Notes under the pieces: generated by a model
The model's database searches: none
What the model saw: the letters and a program-made list of their open reading frames with translations, nothing else
Told to the model about the DNA's origin: nothing
In this document: positions 41,891 to 52,653 of the stretch, piece after piece
Position numbering within the stretch: the first letter of the stretch is position 1
Layout of the letters: each line of letters begins with the position of its first letter
Position numbers and translations under genes: made by a program
Assembly: GCA_902615435.1 (NCBI GenBank)
Contig: CACMOZ010000003.1
Coordinates: 62,001 to 126,000 of the forward strand
From: an uncultured Pelagibacteraceae bacterium
GTDB taxonomy: Bacteria > Pseudomonadota > Alphaproteobacteria > Pelagibacterales > Pelagibacteraceae
Length of the DNA: 64,000 bases
Reading direction: 5' to 3'

Positions 41891-44536
41891 ATGGAATTTA
41901 AGAAATACGACCATTTAAAGGAAGAAAAAATAATCACTGATTATTGGATTAAGAATAATTGTTTTAAACCTATAAAGGGTAAATTAAATAAAAGATTTTC
42001 AGTTGTTATACCTCCACCTAATGTTACTGGCAGATTACATATGGGTCATGCTTTAAATAATAGTCTTCAAGATGTGTTGGTCCGTTTTAAGAGAATGATG
42101 GGTTTTGAAACCTTATGGCAACCAGGCACTGATCATGCTGGGATAGCGACTCAAGCAGTTGTTGAAAAAAATTTAGAGAAAGAAAATTTGAATAAAAATC
42201 AATTAGGGCGAAATGATTTTATAAGTAAAGTTTGGGAGTGGAAAGAAGAATCTGGGGGAATAATATTAGATCAGTTAAAGAAATTAGGCTGTTCTTGTGA
42301 TTGGTCAAGAACCAGGTTTACCATGGATAAAGATTTGTCCAAAGCTGTTATTAAAGTTTTTGTTGATCTATATAATAATAATCTTATTTACAAAGATAAA
42401 AAATTGGTAAATTGGGACACTAAACTTCAAACTGCTATTTCAGATTTAGAAGTTGTGCAAAAAGATGTTCAATCTAATTTATATTATATAAATTATCCAA
42501 TTGAAGGTTCTTCGGATAATATAACGATTGCAACAACCAGACCCGAAACCATGATGGGTGACACAGCTGTAGCAGTCAACCCAAAAGATGAAAGATTTAA
42601 ATCACTAATTGGAAAAAATGTTTTAATACCATTGGTTAATAGAACTATTAAAATAATTGCTGATCATTACGCTGATCCTGAGCAAGGATCTGGAGCAGTA
42701 AAAATTACTCCTGCACATGACTTTAATGATTACGATGTAGGGAAAAGAAATAAACTCGAAATAATTAATATTTTCGAAAAAAATGGTTTAATAAATAAAA
42801 ATGGAATTAAAGAATTTGTTGGATTAGATCGATTTGAAGCTAGAAAATTATTAACAAAAAAACTAAAAGAAAACGGGTATCTTGTAAAAATAGAAAATAT
42901 AAAAAATAAAGTTCCTTACGGGGATAGATCTAATTCGATTATCGAACCCCTATTAACAGAACAATGGTTTGTAGATGCGAAAAAATTAGCAAAAAAACCT
43001 ATTAAAATTGTCAAAGAGGGAAAAACTTCCTTTTATCCTGATTCTTGGACAAAAACTTTTTTTCAATGGATGAAAAATATTGAACCTTGGTGTGTTTCTC
43101 GTCAAATCTGGTGGGGACATAGAATCCCAGCTTGGTATGATAAGCATAATAATATTTATGTAGCTGAAAATGAAAATGATGCATTAAAATTAGCAAAGAA
43201 AAAAAATAAAAGTAATATTAAATTAAAACAAGAAACAGACGTACTAGACACTTGGTTTTCGTCCGCTTTATGGCCATTTGCAACATTAGGTTGGCCAAAC
43301 AAAACTAAAGAACTATCAAAATTTTATCCTACATCCGTATTAGTTACTGGTTTCGACATCATTTTTTTTTGGGTTGCAAGAATGCTTATGATGGGAAATT
43401 TTTTTAAAAATAAAACTCCATTTAATAAAGTTTATGTTCATGCGCTAGTAAGAGATGAAAAAGGGCAGAAAATGTCCAAATCAAAAGGTAATGTAATTGA
43501 CCCATTAGAATTAATAAACAAATATGGAGCGGACAGCTTAAGGTTTACTTTAATCTCTATGGCATCACCGGGCAGAGATGTAAAATTAGCAAAAGATAGA
43601 GTAATAGGTAATAGAAACTTTATAACAAAAATTTGGAGTGCTAATAATTTTTTACAATTAAATAAATGTAAATATGATAAGAAAATAAATATAAATTCAA
43701 TTAAATTATCAATTAATCAATGGATTTATAATGAGTTTATTCTAACTCAAAATCTTGTAACTAAAAGTCTAGAAATTTTCAGGTTTGATGAAGCTGCTAA
43801 GTGTATCTATCAGTTTGTGTGGCATTATTACTGTGATTGGTATTTAGAATTTTTAAAACCAATTTTTAACTCCAAAAACAAAACAGAATTAAATGAAGCC
43901 AGATTATTCTCTTCATTTATGATGTCAAATATACTTAAGTTATTACATCCATTTATTCCTTTTTTTACTGAAACAGTTTGGAGAAAAAATAACTATAAAA
44001 AAATTATTAAAAGTAACTTAATATTATCAGAGTGGCCTAAATATAAAACTATGAGCAAATTCAAAAAAAATTGCTCAGACATCAATGAAATGATCAAATT
44101 TATCTCAAGCCTTAGATCTTCAAAAGCAGAATTAAAGATTACCCCTAAATTATATTGTGATATTCATTTTTTAGAAAAATCTTCTAAATTAAATAAGATT
44201 ATACAAAAAAACCTAATTTTAGCTAAATATGTAGGTAGAATTAGAAATATCTTAAAATTAAGTAAAATTGATAAAAATACTTTTGAAATTTTATCTCAAA
44301 ATGAAAAAATTTCTCTAAATTTTAATGAAAATATTGATTTAGCCTCTCAGAAAATTAGAATTTTACAAAAAATAAAGAATTTAAATAAAGAAATTACTGC
44401 TTTAAACAGTAAACTTAAAAATAGAGCTTATGTAAAAAATGCTCCCAAAGAAATTGTTCAAAATGATAAAAGATTTCTTAAAGAATTAACTATTGAAGAT
44501 AGTAAATTAAGAAGTATTGTATCCAGTATTAATTAA
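41891..44536 (+). CDS. valS: Valyl-tRNA synthetase
   Basis: Class I aminoacyl-tRNA synthetase charging tRNA-Val. The 881 residues contain the HIGH-type motif HMGH (50-53, in [16 protein letters not shown]), a CP1 editing domain with [17 protein letters not shown] (about 217-233), [11 protein letters not shown], the KMSKS loop (527-531, [14 protein letters not shown]), the anticodon-binding helical domain (about 620-790) and a C-terminal coiled coil ([35 protein letters not shown] in outline, about 815-855). Size is near the compact bacterial form. ilvD, the valine/isoleucine pathway gene, starts 2 bases downstream. Confidence 0.97.
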   Translation: MEFKKYDHLKEEKIITDYWIKNNCFKPIKGKLNKRFSVVIPPPNVTGRLHMGHALNNSLQDVLVRFKRMMGFETLWQPGTDHAGIATQAVVEKNLEKENLNKNQLGRNDFISKVWEWKEESGGIILDQLKKLGCSCDWSRTRFTMDKDLSKAVIKVFVDLYNNNLIYKDKKLVNWDTKLQTAISDLEVVQKDVQSNLYYINYPIEGSSDNITIATTRPETMMGDTAVAVNPKDERFKSLIGKNVLIPLVNRTIKIIADHYADPEQGSGAVKITPAHDFNDYDVGKRNKLEIINIFEKNGLINKNGIKEFVGLDRFEARKLLTKKLKENGYLVKIENIKNKVPYGDRSNSIIEPLLTEQWFVDAKKLAKKPIKIVKEGKTSFYPDSWTKTFFQWMKNIEPWCVSRQIWWGHRIPAWYDKHNNIYVAENENDALKLAKKKNKSNIKLKQETDVLDTWFSSALWPFATLGWPNKTKELSKFYPTSVLVTGFDIIFFWVARMLMMGNFFKNKTPFNKVYVHALVRDEKGQKMSKSKGNVIDPLELINKYGADSLRFTLISMASPGRDVKLAKDRVIGNRNFITKIWSANNFLQLNKCKYDKKININSIKLSINQWIYNEFILTQNLVTKSLEIFRFDEAAKCIYQFVWHYYCDWYLEFLKPIFNSKNKTELNEARLFSSFMMSNILKLLHPFIPFFTETVWRKNNYKKIIKSNLILSEWPKYKTMSKFKKNCSDINEMIKFISSLRSSKAELKITPKLYCDIHFLEKSSKLNKIIQKNLILAKYVGRIRNILKLSKIDKNTFEILSQNEKISLNFNENIDLASQKIRILQKIKNLNKEITALNSKLKNRAYVKNAPKEIVQNDKRFLKELTIEDSKLRSIVSSIN

Positions 44537-44538
44537 AA

Positions 44539-46257
44539 ATGGCTAAGTTTAACAAAAAAAAATTACCAAGTCGTCATACTTCTTTAGGGCCTGATAGAGC
44601 TCCACATAGATCATTTTACTATGCAATGGGTGAAACAGAACAAGATGTTGCAAAACCTTTTGTAGGAGTTGTCTCTACTTGGAACGAAGCTGCTCCTTGC
44701 AATACAGCTTTAATGAGACAAGCTCAATCAGTAAAAAAAGGAGTAAAAAATAGTGGAGGAACACCAAGAGAATTTTGCACAATCACTGTTACTGACGGTA
44801 TAGCAATGGGCCATGAGGGTATGAAATCATCTTTAATTTCAAGAGAGATAATTGCTGACTCAGCTGAACTTACTGTAAGGGGTCATTGTTACGATGCATT
44901 AGTTGGAATTGCAGGATGTGATAAATCTTTACCAGGTTTAATGATGTCAATGCTAAGATTAAATGTCCCTAGCGTTTTTATATATGGTGGATCAATCTTG
45001 CCTGGAAAATTTAAAGGTAAAGATGTTACAGTTGTCGACGTGTTCGAAGCTGTAGGTAAACATTCATCTGGAAAAATGTCATCTGATGAATTAAGAGAAT
45101 TAGAATTAGTTGCCTGCCCAAGTGCCGGAGCTTGCGGCGGACAATTCACAGCCAATACTATGGCTTGTGTTTCAGAAGCCATTGGTCTTGCGTTACCTTA
45201 TTCAGCTGGAACACCTGCACCCTACGAAGAGAGAGATAAGTATGCTTTCGAAAGCGGTCAAGCTGTAATGAATTTATTAGAAAAAAATATTAAACCACGT
45301 GATATTGTTACAAAAAAAGCATTAGAAAACGCAGCAACGATTGTAGCAGCTACTGGAGGTTCTACTAATGCTGCACTTCATCTTCCCGCTTTAGCAAATG
45401 AAGTAGGAATAAAATTTGACCTGATGGATGTTGCAAAAATTTTTAAAAAAACACCTTATCTTGCAGATTTAAAACCGGGTGGAAAATATGTTGCTAAAGA
45501 TATGTGGGAGGCTGGTGGGGTCCCTATGCTATTAAAAACTTTGTACGATGGTGGATATATTCATGGTGAATGTATGACAGTGACAGGTAAAACCATGAAA
45601 GAAAATTTAGTAAATATTAAATTTAATTCCAATCAGAAGGTTTTAAGAAAATATAATAACCCACTTTCTCCAGATGGTGGTGTTGTTGGATTAAAAGGTA
45701 ATTTAGCACCAGATGGAGCTATAGTAAAAATCGCAGGTTTAAAAAAATTACAATTTACAGGTAAAGCAAGATGTTTTGACAATGAAGAAGATGCGATGAA
45801 AGCAGTACAAACAAAAAAATACAAAGATGGAGATGTTATAATAATTAGATACGAAGGTCCAAAAGGTGGCCCGGGTATGAGAGAAATGCTTTCAACTACA
45901 GGAGCTATTTATGGTCAAGGAAAAGGGGAAAAGGTTGCTCTTATAACCGATGGAAGATTTTCAGGAGCTACCAGAGGTTTTTGCGTTGGTCATGTAGGTC
46001 CAGAAGCTGCAATGGGAGGCCCAATTGCTCTACTTAAAAATGGAGATATTATAGAAATCGATGCAAAAAAAGGATTAATAAATGTTAGACTTACAAATTC
46101 TCAATTAAAAGCTAGAAGAAAAAAATGGAAAGAAAAAAAATCTAGTTTCGGATCAGGAACAATTTGGAAATACGCTCAAACAGTGGGACCTGCTTATCTA
46201 GGTGCTCCAACACATCCAGGTAAGAAAAAAGAAGTTAAAGAATACTCAAAAATTTAA
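44539..46257 (+). CDS. ilvD: Dihydroxy-acid dehydratase
   Basis: Fe-S enzyme that dehydrates dihydroxy acids in valine and isoleucine synthesis. The 572 residues match the IlvD family. Conserved cysteines Cys54 (AAPCNTALM), Cys127 (AGCDKSLPG) and Cys199 ([17 protein letters not shown]) are placed as expected for cluster ligands; the later [45 protein letters not shown] and [13 protein letters not shown] are all present. Linked to valS upstream, so valine production and its tRNA charging are adjacent. The stop shares a base with manC. Confidence 0.97.
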   Translation: MAKFNKKKLPSRHTSLGPDRAPHRSFYYAMGETEQDVAKPFVGVVSTWNEAAPCNTALMRQAQSVKKGVKNSGGTPREFCTITVTDGIAMGHEGMKSSLISREIIADSAELTVRGHCYDALVGIAGCDKSLPGLMMSMLRLNVPSVFIYGGSILPGKFKGKDVTVVDVFEAVGKHSSGKMSSDELRELELVACPSAGACGGQFTANTMACVSEAIGLALPYSAGTPAPYEERDKYAFESGQAVMNLLEKNIKPRDIVTKKALENAATIVAATGGSTNAALHLPALANEVGIKFDLMDVAKIFKKTPYLADLKPGGKYVAKDMWEAGGVPMLLKTLYDGGYIHGECMTVTGKTMKENLVNIKFNSNQKVLRKYNNPLSPDGGVVGLKGNLAPDGAIVKIAGLKKLQFTGKARCFDNEEDAMKAVQTKKYKDGDVIIIRYEGPKGGPGMREMLSTTGAIYGQGKGEKVALITDGRFSGATRGFCVGHVGPEAAMGGPIALLKNGDIIEIDAKKGLINVRLTNSQLKARRKKWKEKKSSFGSGTIWKYAQTVGPAYLGAPTHPGKKKEVKEYSKI

Positions 46258-47459
46258 TGAAAATACGTCCAGTTATTTTATGTGGCGGTTCCGGTACAAG
46301 ACTTTGGCCTGATCAAAAACATCATCAACCAAAACAGTTTATTGACTTTGGAAACTGGACATTATTTGGAAAAACTTTAGATAGAATAAAAAACTCTATA
46401 TTTGATTATCCAATAATAAGTACCAATAAAAAATATATTAGAGATATTAAAAATCATTTAAAGGTAAAAGGTTTCAATAAATATAAGATTATCCTTGAAC
46501 CAGCAAAAAGAAATACAGCATCTGCTATGCTCAGTTCAGTATTAATTAAAGAAATATCAGAAAATCAACCTTTAATTTTTTTAACTTCAGATCATTTAAT
46601 TGAAAAAATAAATTTATTTAATAAATCTTTAAAAAAATACAAAAAGTATTTGACCGATAAAAATATTTTTATTTTTGGAATTAAACCTTCTAATCCTTCC
46701 TCTGAATTTGGTTATTTTTTATCAAAAAAAATAAAAAATAAAAATAAAGTTACAAAATTTATTGAAAAACCTAATGAAAAAAAAGCAAGGAAGATCATAA
46801 AAAAAAACGCTTATTGGAATTCTGGTATGTTTTTTTTGACTAAAAAATCAATCATTTATAATTTTAGAAAATATCAAAAAGTCAATTTTAGACATTGTTC
46901 AAATTCAGTAAAAAAATCAAAATTGAAAAATAATATTTACAATCTAAATAAAAATGATTTTTTAAAATGTACATCTGTTTCATTTGATTATGCAATATTA
47001 GAAAAATCAAAAGATATAAATGCTATAAAATTAAATATTCCTTGGTCTGATTTAGGAAGTTGGAAAGAAATCTGTAAATTATATGATAAATTAAAACACA
47101 AATATAAAAAAAAGAGAAATATTTTTTTTAGACCTTGGGGTAAATATATAAATTTATATAATGGTAAAAATTTTTTAATAAAAGAACTCTATGTAAACCC
47201 AAAGGGTGTATTGAGCCTTCAAAAACATTTTCATCGTTCTGAGCACTGGGTAGTAACTCAAGGGACGCCAAAAGTTACACTTAATAAAAAAAAATTTATT
47301 TTAAAACCTAGAGAGACTATCTTTATACCTGTTAATTCTATTCATAGAATTGAGAATCCATATAAAAAGACAGTAAAAATAATTGAAGCACAATTAGGAT
47401 CTATTTTAAAAGAGACAGATATTGTTAGATATCAAGATATATATGGAAGAGTTAAATAA
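46257..47459 (+). CDS. manC: Mannose-1-phosphate guanylyltransferase (ManC-like, with cupin domain)
   Basis: Makes GDP-mannose from mannose-1-phosphate and GTP for surface polysaccharide. The N-terminal nucleotidyltransferase (about 1-290) has LCGGSGTRLWPDQKHHQPKQF, EPAKRNTASAM, LTSDHLI, FIEKPNEKKARKII, YWNSGMFFLT and SFDYAILEKS. The C-terminal cupin (about 295-400) has RPWGKYINL, KELYVNPKGVLSLQKHFHRSEHWVV and a His/Glu metal site of the type II phosphomannose isomerase. At 400 residues it is shorter than the usual 470, with a compact linker. It shows high Lys content and converges on xthA (8-base overlap). Confidence 0.9.
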   Translation: MKIRPVILCGGSGTRLWPDQKHHQPKQFIDFGNWTLFGKTLDRIKNSIFDYPIISTNKKYIRDIKNHLKVKGFNKYKIILEPAKRNTASAMLSSVLIKEISENQPLIFLTSDHLIEKINLFNKSLKKYKKYLTDKNIFIFGIKPSNPSSEFGYFLSKKIKNKNKVTKFIEKPNEKKARKIIKKNAYWNSGMFFLTKKSIIYNFRKYQKVNFRHCSNSVKKSKLKNNIYNLNKNDFLKCTSVSFDYAILEKSKDINAIKLNIPWSDLGSWKEICKLYDKLKHKYKKKRNIFFRPWGKYINLYNGKNFLIKELYVNPKGVLSLQKHFHRSEHWVVTQGTPKVTLNKKKFILKPRETIFIPVNSIHRIENPYKKTVKIIEAQLGSILKETDIVRYQDIYGRVK

Positions 47460-48228
47460 TCTCTAACTCAATAGGCGTATGATCAGATGACTTAACTTTC
47501 GATCTTGGTTTTTTATTAATGTTAATAGATTTTATATTTTCAGTTAAACTATTTGATAATAAAAAATGATCTATCCTCATCCCGTAATTTTTTTGCCATG
47601 AACCGGCAAAATAGTCCCAAAAAGTATATTCTTGTTTTGTTTTATTTTTCAAACGGTAAACATCTTTAAAACCTAAGTTAATAAGTTCTCTATATTTTTT
47701 TCTTATTTCTAATCTACCTAAAGCATCATTCTCATATCTTTTAAAATCATAAACATCTATTTCATCTGGTATTATATTAAAATCACCGGCAATAAGGATA
47801 TTTGAATTTTTCTGAATTCTTTTTTTTATATTAATTAAAAATCTTTTTAACCATTCTTTTTTATATTCATACTTTTCTGTATCTACAGGATTTCCATTAG
47901 GCACATAAATATTTATTAATTCTATTATTTTTTTTTTAAATTTTAATTCAGCAGTTATTACACGTGATTGTTTTAAATCATCTTTAATAAAATTATTATT
48001 TATATTGTTTAATTGATGTTTCGAAATAATCGCAACACCATTGTAACTTTTTTGGCCAAATACGTATGAAGTATAGCCAAACTTTTTAAAATCATCATTC
48101 GGAAAGTTTTCATTTTGTGTTTTAATCTCTTGCAATAAAAGTATATCTGGAGAAGACTCCTTTATATAATATTTTATATTTTCTATCCTTGCTCTTACGG
48201 AGTTAACATTCCAGGATATGATCTTCAT
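47452..48228 (-). CDS. xthA: Exodeoxyribonuclease III
   Basis: AP endonuclease / 3'-5' exonuclease of base excision repair, endonuclease/exonuclease/phosphatase fold, 258 residues. Motifs are MKIISWNVNSVRARI (start), DILLLQEIKTQNENFP, the YNGVAIISK segment, INIYVPNGNP, IAGDFNIIPDEIDVYD, LINLGFKDVYR, YTFWDYFAGSW and the terminal SSDHTPIELEI with catalytic Asp-His. The start at 48228 is chosen over a longer in-frame frame because homology begins there and because its ATG overlaps the erpA stop by one base (TAATG). Confidence 0.94.
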   Translation of the reverse strand: MKIISWNVNSVRARIENIKYYIKESSPDILLLQEIKTQNENFPNDDFKKFGYTSYVFGQKSYNGVAIISKHQLNNINNNFIKDDLKQSRVITAELKFKKKIIELINIYVPNGNPVDTEKYEYKKEWLKRFLINIKKRIQKNSNILIAGDFNIIPDEIDVYDFKRYENDALGRLEIRKKYRELINLGFKDVYRLKNKTKQEYTFWDYFAGSWQKNYGMRIDHFLLSNSLTENIKSININKKPRSKVKSSDHTPIELEII

Positions 48229-48542
48229 TAAACTGAGAAAGAAAGACCACAACCACACGAAGCGGTAGCTTTAGGATTATCAATTATAAATGACTCACCA
48301 ATCATTTCTTTTTTAAAATCAACTACAGACCCTGAAATAATATCAAGAGAGGATTTATCTATAATTGCTTTTCCAAAAATTATATCATCTTCATTTAACT
48401 TTGTGTCAAACCCAAATTTATATTTGAATCCAGAACAACCACCACCCTGAACAGTGATTCTAAAAAATTTATTTTTTTCACCTTTTGTAATCAAATTTAT
48501 TTGATTTAGAGCTTGATCAGTGAAATTTAATTTCTTTTCCAT
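48228..48542 (-). CDS. erpA: Iron-sulfur cluster insertion protein, ErpA/IscA type
   Basis: A-type carrier that delivers Fe-S clusters to apo-enzymes. The chosen start MEKKLNFT gives 104 residues; the longer frame to 48578 adds a non-conserved MLHRLYTRYISF. The three cluster-binding cysteines are Cys36 (VQGGGCSGFKY), Cys96 and Cys98 (TASCGCGLSFSV). ErpA rather than IscA is inferred because no isc/suf genes are adjacent. It is co-transcribed with xthA. Client enzymes in this window would include LipA and IlvD. Confidence 0.92.
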   Translation of the reverse strand: MEKKLNFTDQALNQINLITKGEKNKFFRITVQGGGCSGFKYKFGFDTKLNEDDIIFGKAIIDKSSLDIISGSVVDFKKEMIGESFIIDNPKATASCGCGLSFSV

Positions 48543-48580
48543 AAATGATATATATCTAGTATATAATCTATGTAGCAAGC

Positions 48581-49720
48581 ATGCAAAAAAAATTAATTGG
48601 AAACTTATCTAAATTTGCTGTTCCCCTGAAGTCTAAAGGAAGGTTATTTAAGGAAAAAAAAAACGATTTAAGAAACGACTTCCAAAGAGATAGGGACAGA
48701 ATCATCCACTCAACGGCTTTCAGAAGATTAAAGCATAAGACACAAGTGTTTGTGAACACATCAGGAGATCATTTCCGAACACGAATTACTCATTCTCTTG
48801 AAGTATCTCAAATAGCTAGAACCCTATCTAAGTATTTTAATTTGAATGAAGATTTATCTGAAACACTTAGCTTAGCTCATGATTTAGGGCATACTCCGTT
48901 TGGTCATGCAGGAGAGGAAGCTTTAAATTATTGCATGAAAGACTATGGTGGATTTGACCATAACATACAAACATTAAGAATTATAACCATTTTAGAAAAT
49001 AGATATTATGAATTTAAAGGACTAAATCTTTCAATTGAGACATTAGATGGTCTCATAAAACATAATGGGCCAATCAAAGATTTATCGAAATTCAATAAAA
49101 TTTTAGGAAATAATTTTTTTAAAAAAAAGATAAATTTTAATATAAATTCATCTTTAGAAGCCCAAATAGCTTCAATATCAGATGATATAGCTTACAACAG
49201 CCATGATCTTGAAGATGGATTAAAATCTAATTTATTTAATTTAGATAATTTAAAAAATATACCGGTACTTAATAAAATTATACTTAAACATATTAAAAAA
49301 TTAAAAAAAAATTCTATAGATCTAGTAATTAGGCAGATTATAAGACAAATAATCAATGATATGGTTAGCGATGTTATCGAGACGACACAGAAAAATATAA
49401 AACTTTTTAAGATTAAAAATTTAAACGACATATATAAAACCGAAAATAAATTGGTAGCTTTCTCTGAGAAAATGCAAAAATTTGATAAGAAAATAAAAAG
49501 TTTTTTGAAACAAAAAATGTATTTTCATAAAGACGTTCACTCAAAAACTAATTATGGTAGAAAAGTAATAATAAAACTATTTTATCAAATAAAAAAAAAT
49601 CCAAAAAAATATATAAATATCAGAAAATATGGAAATACAAATATAGAGCGTATAATATGTGATTTTATTGCTGGAATGACTGATAGATATGCAATAAATC
49701 TATATAACCAAATAAAATGA
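48581..49720 (+). CDS. dgt: dGTP triphosphohydrolase-like protein
   Basis: HD-domain deoxynucleoside triphosphate triphosphohydrolase of the type-2 Dgt family, 379 residues, releasing tripolyphosphate from dGTP. The HD metal site is assembled from RRLKHKTQVF, THSLEVSQIARTLS, LAHDLGHTPFGHAGEEAL and SDDIAYNSHDLEDGL. In alphaproteobacteria dgt directly precedes argS, exactly as here (4-base overlap), and diverges from an A-type Fe-S carrier gene, also as here with 38 bases between starts. Cellular role is dNTP pool control. Confidence 0.93.
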   Translation: MQKKLIGNLSKFAVPLKSKGRLFKEKKNDLRNDFQRDRDRIIHSTAFRRLKHKTQVFVNTSGDHFRTRITHSLEVSQIARTLSKYFNLNEDLSETLSLAHDLGHTPFGHAGEEALNYCMKDYGGFDHNIQTLRIITILENRYYEFKGLNLSIETLDGLIKHNGPIKDLSKFNKILGNNFFKKKINFNINSSLEAQIASISDDIAYNSHDLEDGLKSNLFNLDNLKNIPVLNKIILKHIKKLKKNSIDLVIRQIIRQIINDMVSDVIETTQKNIKLFKIKNLNDIYKTENKLVAFSEKMQKFDKKIKSFLKQKMYFHKDVHSKTNYGRKVIIKLFYQIKKNPKKYINIRKYGNTNIERIICDFIAGMTDRYAINLYNQIK

Positions 49721-51441
49721 ATATATTTGAATACCATTTAACTGAAATACATAATCTACTAGAAGCTAATAAAAAAACTTTAAACCTAGATAAAATCGAT
49801 AATTTCAAAAATGTAAATTTAGAAGTTCCTCCTGAAAAATTTAATTTTGATTTGTCTTGCAACGTAGCTATGGTTTTAGGCAAATTAAATAAAACCAGCC
49901 CAAATAAACTTGCTGAAAAATTTAAAAATTTATTTTTAAAAGAGATTGAAAATTTTTCAGAAATTGAAATAGCAGGCCCCGGCTTTCTAAATATCAAACT
50001 CTCCAAAAAAGCACTTATTCACAATATAAATTCAATTTTAAAAGATAATAAATCTTATGGATCAAATAACTCTAATGATACTTATAATATTGAATTTGTT
50101 TCAGCTAATCCAACCGGACCGATGCACGTAGGCCACTGTAGAGGAGCAATTTACGGTGATGTTTTATCAAATTTATTAAAGTTTAACGGAAATAAAGTTA
50201 CCAAAGAGTATTATATAAATGATTACGGCGAACAAATTAAAAATTTTGTAAAATCTGTATTTTTTAGGATCAAAGAAATTAAATACAAATCTAAGTTTCC
50301 TAACCAAGAAAATCTTTATCCAGGTCTTTATGTAAAAGATATTGCTTTAAAAATAATAGAGAGTAATAAAAATCAAGATTTTGATGATTTTGAAAAAAAT
50401 TTTGATTTTTTAAAAACTAAGGCATTAGATGAGTCTATGGATTTGATTAAAAATGACTTAAAAAAACTTGGTATATCACATGATAATTTTTTTTCTGAAA
50501 CACAAATAGTAAATAATGATTTGGTCAATAAAGCAGTAGAAAAATTAAAAAATAAAAATTTTGTTGAGGAGGGTTTTCTTCAACCACCTAAAGGAGAAGC
50601 AAATACAAATTGGAAAAAAACCAAAAGATTAATTTTTAAATCAACATTATTTGGTGATGATACTGATCGAGCTTTACAAAAAAACGATGGAACATGGACT
50701 TATTTTGCTAATGATGTTGCATATCACATGGATAAGGTTAGCAGAAAATATAAAAATCTAGTGAATGTATTAGGATCTGATCACATTGGATATATAAAAA
50801 GAATCACTGCTGCTGTTTCAGCTTTATCTGAAAATAAAATAAAACTTAACTGTAAAGTTTGCCAACTTGTAAAGCTTTTTAAAAGCGGTGAACCTTTTAA
50901 AATGTCTAAAAGAGCTGGTGATTTTATCTCAGTTCAAGATCTTCTTAATCAAGTTGATAAAGATCCAATTAGATTTATGATGCTTAATAGAAGTAATGAT
51001 GTCGAACTTGATTTTGATTTTGATAAAGTAAAAGAAAAAACAAAAGATAATCCTGTTTTCTATGTCCAATATGCTTATGCAAGAATTAATTCAATTTTTA
51101 GAACACTTGATTTAAATTTTATAAAAAATTCAGAATTGGAGGAAAATAAATTTTATTTAAATTCAATTGAAGAAAAAATTGTAAGAAAAGTTTTTGAATG
51201 GCCTAAAATTATCGATTCAACATCTAGAAAATTCGATTTACATAAAATTCCATTTTATTTATATGAATTATCAACATTATTTCACGCATATTGGAGTAAA
51301 GGAAATGAAGATAAAGATTACAAGTTTATTGAAAATAATAAAATAAAAAGAAAAGAGGCTTTTATAATAATTAACCTAGTTGGTATTGTAATTCGAAATG
51401 GTATGCAAATTCTTGGCGTGTCTCTACCAGATAAAATGTAA
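49717..51441 (+). CDS. argS: Arginyl-tRNA synthetase
   Basis: Class I synthetase for tRNA-Arg, 574 residues. It has the N-terminal Add-1 domain (about 1-105), the HIGH variant HVGH (137-140, in SANPTGPMHVGHCRGA), the KMSKR loop (395-399, KMSKRAGDFISVQDLL) and a DALR anticodon-binding domain ending VVIRNGMQILG-type (here VIRNGMQILGV). YVQYAYARINSIFR is also typical. It is the first gene of the conserved argS-(SPOR)-nagZ-scpA-scpB-tatABC-serS block. Its cognate tRNA-Arg(TCT) lies at 32751 in this window. Confidence 0.97.
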   Translation: MNIFEYHLTEIHNLLEANKKTLNLDKIDNFKNVNLEVPPEKFNFDLSCNVAMVLGKLNKTSPNKLAEKFKNLFLKEIENFSEIEIAGPGFLNIKLSKKALIHNINSILKDNKSYGSNNSNDTYNIEFVSANPTGPMHVGHCRGAIYGDVLSNLLKFNGNKVTKEYYINDYGEQIKNFVKSVFFRIKEIKYKSKFPNQENLYPGLYVKDIALKIIESNKNQDFDDFEKNFDFLKTKALDESMDLIKNDLKKLGISHDNFFSETQIVNNDLVNKAVEKLKNKNFVEEGFLQPPKGEANTNWKKTKRLIFKSTLFGDDTDRALQKNDGTWTYFANDVAYHMDKVSRKYKNLVNVLGSDHIGYIKRITAAVSALSENKIKLNCKVCQLVKLFKSGEPFKMSKRAGDFISVQDLLNQVDKDPIRFMMLNRSNDVELDFDFDKVKEKTKDNPVFYVQYAYARINSIFRTLDLNFIKNSELEENKFYLNSIEEKIVRKVFEWPKIIDSTSRKFDLHKIPFYLYELSTLFHAYWSKGNEDKDYKFIENNKIKRKEAFIIINLVGIVIRNGMQILGVSLPDKM

Positions 51442-51704
51442 TGAAAAAGATTTTAAATTTTCTTTTTTTGATTTTGATTGTAATTTTTTTTTTAAAAACT
51501 TATCAATATTATTCTTCGAAAAATAATATTGAGGCCAGAAATTACAACAGAACAAATATCAATGAAATTATAGACAAAAAAATAATTAATATTCCGGTAC
51601 TTGAAAATGATACTGAGAACGTAATTGAGTTTAATGATGGATTCTCAACTGAAATTGAAAATGAAAAATCTAGAAAATTTTGGAATTTATTAAATTTTAA
51701 ATGA
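51441..51704 (+). CDS. Small single-helix protein at the SPOR-protein position
   Basis: 87-residue protein with an N-terminal membrane helix (about 4-22) and a short periplasmic tail rich in Asn, Ile and Glu, without detectable domain. In other alphaproteobacteria the slot between argS and nagZ holds a larger SPOR-domain protein that binds denuded peptidoglycan. Here the helix and the place are kept but no SPOR repeat follows, so this is probably a shrunken remnant of that gene. It is coupled to argS (TAATG) and to nagZ (ATGA), which argues it is still translated. Confidence 0.6.
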   Translation: MKKILNFLFLILIVIFFLKTYQYYSSKNNIEARNYNRTNINEIIDKKIINIPVLENDTENVIEFNDGFSTEIENEKSRKFWNLLNFK

Positions 51705-52645
51705 AAAAAAAAGCTATTATAATAAGCATTAAAGGCTTGAAACTTAGTAAAAGAGAAAAAATACTTTTGTCTAAAGGAAAACCATGGGGACTTATTTTAT
51801 TTAAACGAAACATTAAATCCCTTAATCAAGTAAAAAGTTTAATAAAAAATATTAAAAAAGCTGCTAATGATAAAAAATTTCCAATTTTGATTGATGAGGA
51901 AGGTGAAAGCGTTTCTAGATTAAGAAATATTCTCTATCAGAATATTGATGCAAATTTCTTTGGCAAACTCTATAAAATTGATAAAAAATTCACTTTACAT
52001 TTATATAAAGAATATCTTAAGACTTTATGTAATCAACTAAAAATAATTGGAATAAATATAAATACAATTCCCGTCTTAGATGTTTTACATAAGAATACCA
52101 ATAAGATAATTTTAAAGAGAAGCTTTTCCAAAAATAAAAAAATTGTGAAAACATTAGGTGAAGTTACAATTAAAATTTGCCATGATAATAAAATAGCTGC
52201 AGTTATAAAACACATACCAGGACATGGATGCTCTGATATAGATAGTCATCTAGATTTACCAAGAGTTAATATAAGTGAAAAAGATTTAAATAAAAAAGAT
52301 TTTTATCCTTTCAAACAATCTTCGGCAAAATTGGCTATGACTGCTCATATAATATATTCAAAAATTGACCCAACAAATGTAGCAACATTTTCAAAGAAAA
52401 TAATCAAAGATATTATCCGTAAAAAAATAGGATTTAAGGGAATTTTAATGTCTGATGATATTTCAATGAAAGCTTTAAAATTTGATATTATTTCTAATGC
52501 AAAAAAATCTTTAGAGGCTGGTTGTAATTTGGTTTTGTATTGTTCAGGAAATATTAATGAGAACTTAAAATTGATAAAATCTGTACCATACATAGATAAA
52601 TTTACTTCAAAAAAAACATCAGAAATTTATAAAATTTTGAGGTAA
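51701..52645 (+). CDS. nagZ: Beta-N-acetylhexosaminidase (GH3)
   Basis: Cytoplasmic GH3 glycosidase that removes GlcNAc from anhydromuropeptides in peptidoglycan recycling, 314 residues. Motifs are WGLILFKRNI, the substrate loop DEEGESVSRLR, IGININTIPVLDV, the diagnostic KHIPGHGCSDIDSHLDLP with the catalytic His, and LMSDDISMKAL with the nucleophile Asp. The family's RSF motif is present as KRSFSKN. Very Lys-rich for the family. It lies before scpA as in other alphaproteobacteria. No other recycling genes (ampG, nagK) are visible here. Confidence 0.92.
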   Translation: MKKKAIIISIKGLKLSKREKILLSKGKPWGLILFKRNIKSLNQVKSLIKNIKKAANDKKFPILIDEEGESVSRLRNILYQNIDANFFGKLYKIDKKFTLHLYKEYLKTLCNQLKIIGININTIPVLDVLHKNTNKIILKRSFSKNKKIVKTLGEVTIKICHDNKIAAVIKHIPGHGCSDIDSHLDLPRVNISEKDLNKKDFYPFKQSSAKLAMTAHIIYSKIDPTNVATFSKKIIKDIIRKKIGFKGILMSDDISMKALKFDIISNAKKSLEAGCNLVLYCSGNINENLKLIKSVPYIDKFTSKKTSEIYKILR

Positions 52646-52653
52646 AATTAATA

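Noticed and set aside
48229-48258. Longer xthA start
   Set aside because: The extra ten residues come from another frame of the erpA end; homology begins at MKIISWNVNS, overlapping the erpA stop.
48543-48578. Longer erpA start
   Set aside because: The extra 12 residues are not family-like and would leave 2 bases between divergent starts; MEKKLNFT is the conserved beginning.
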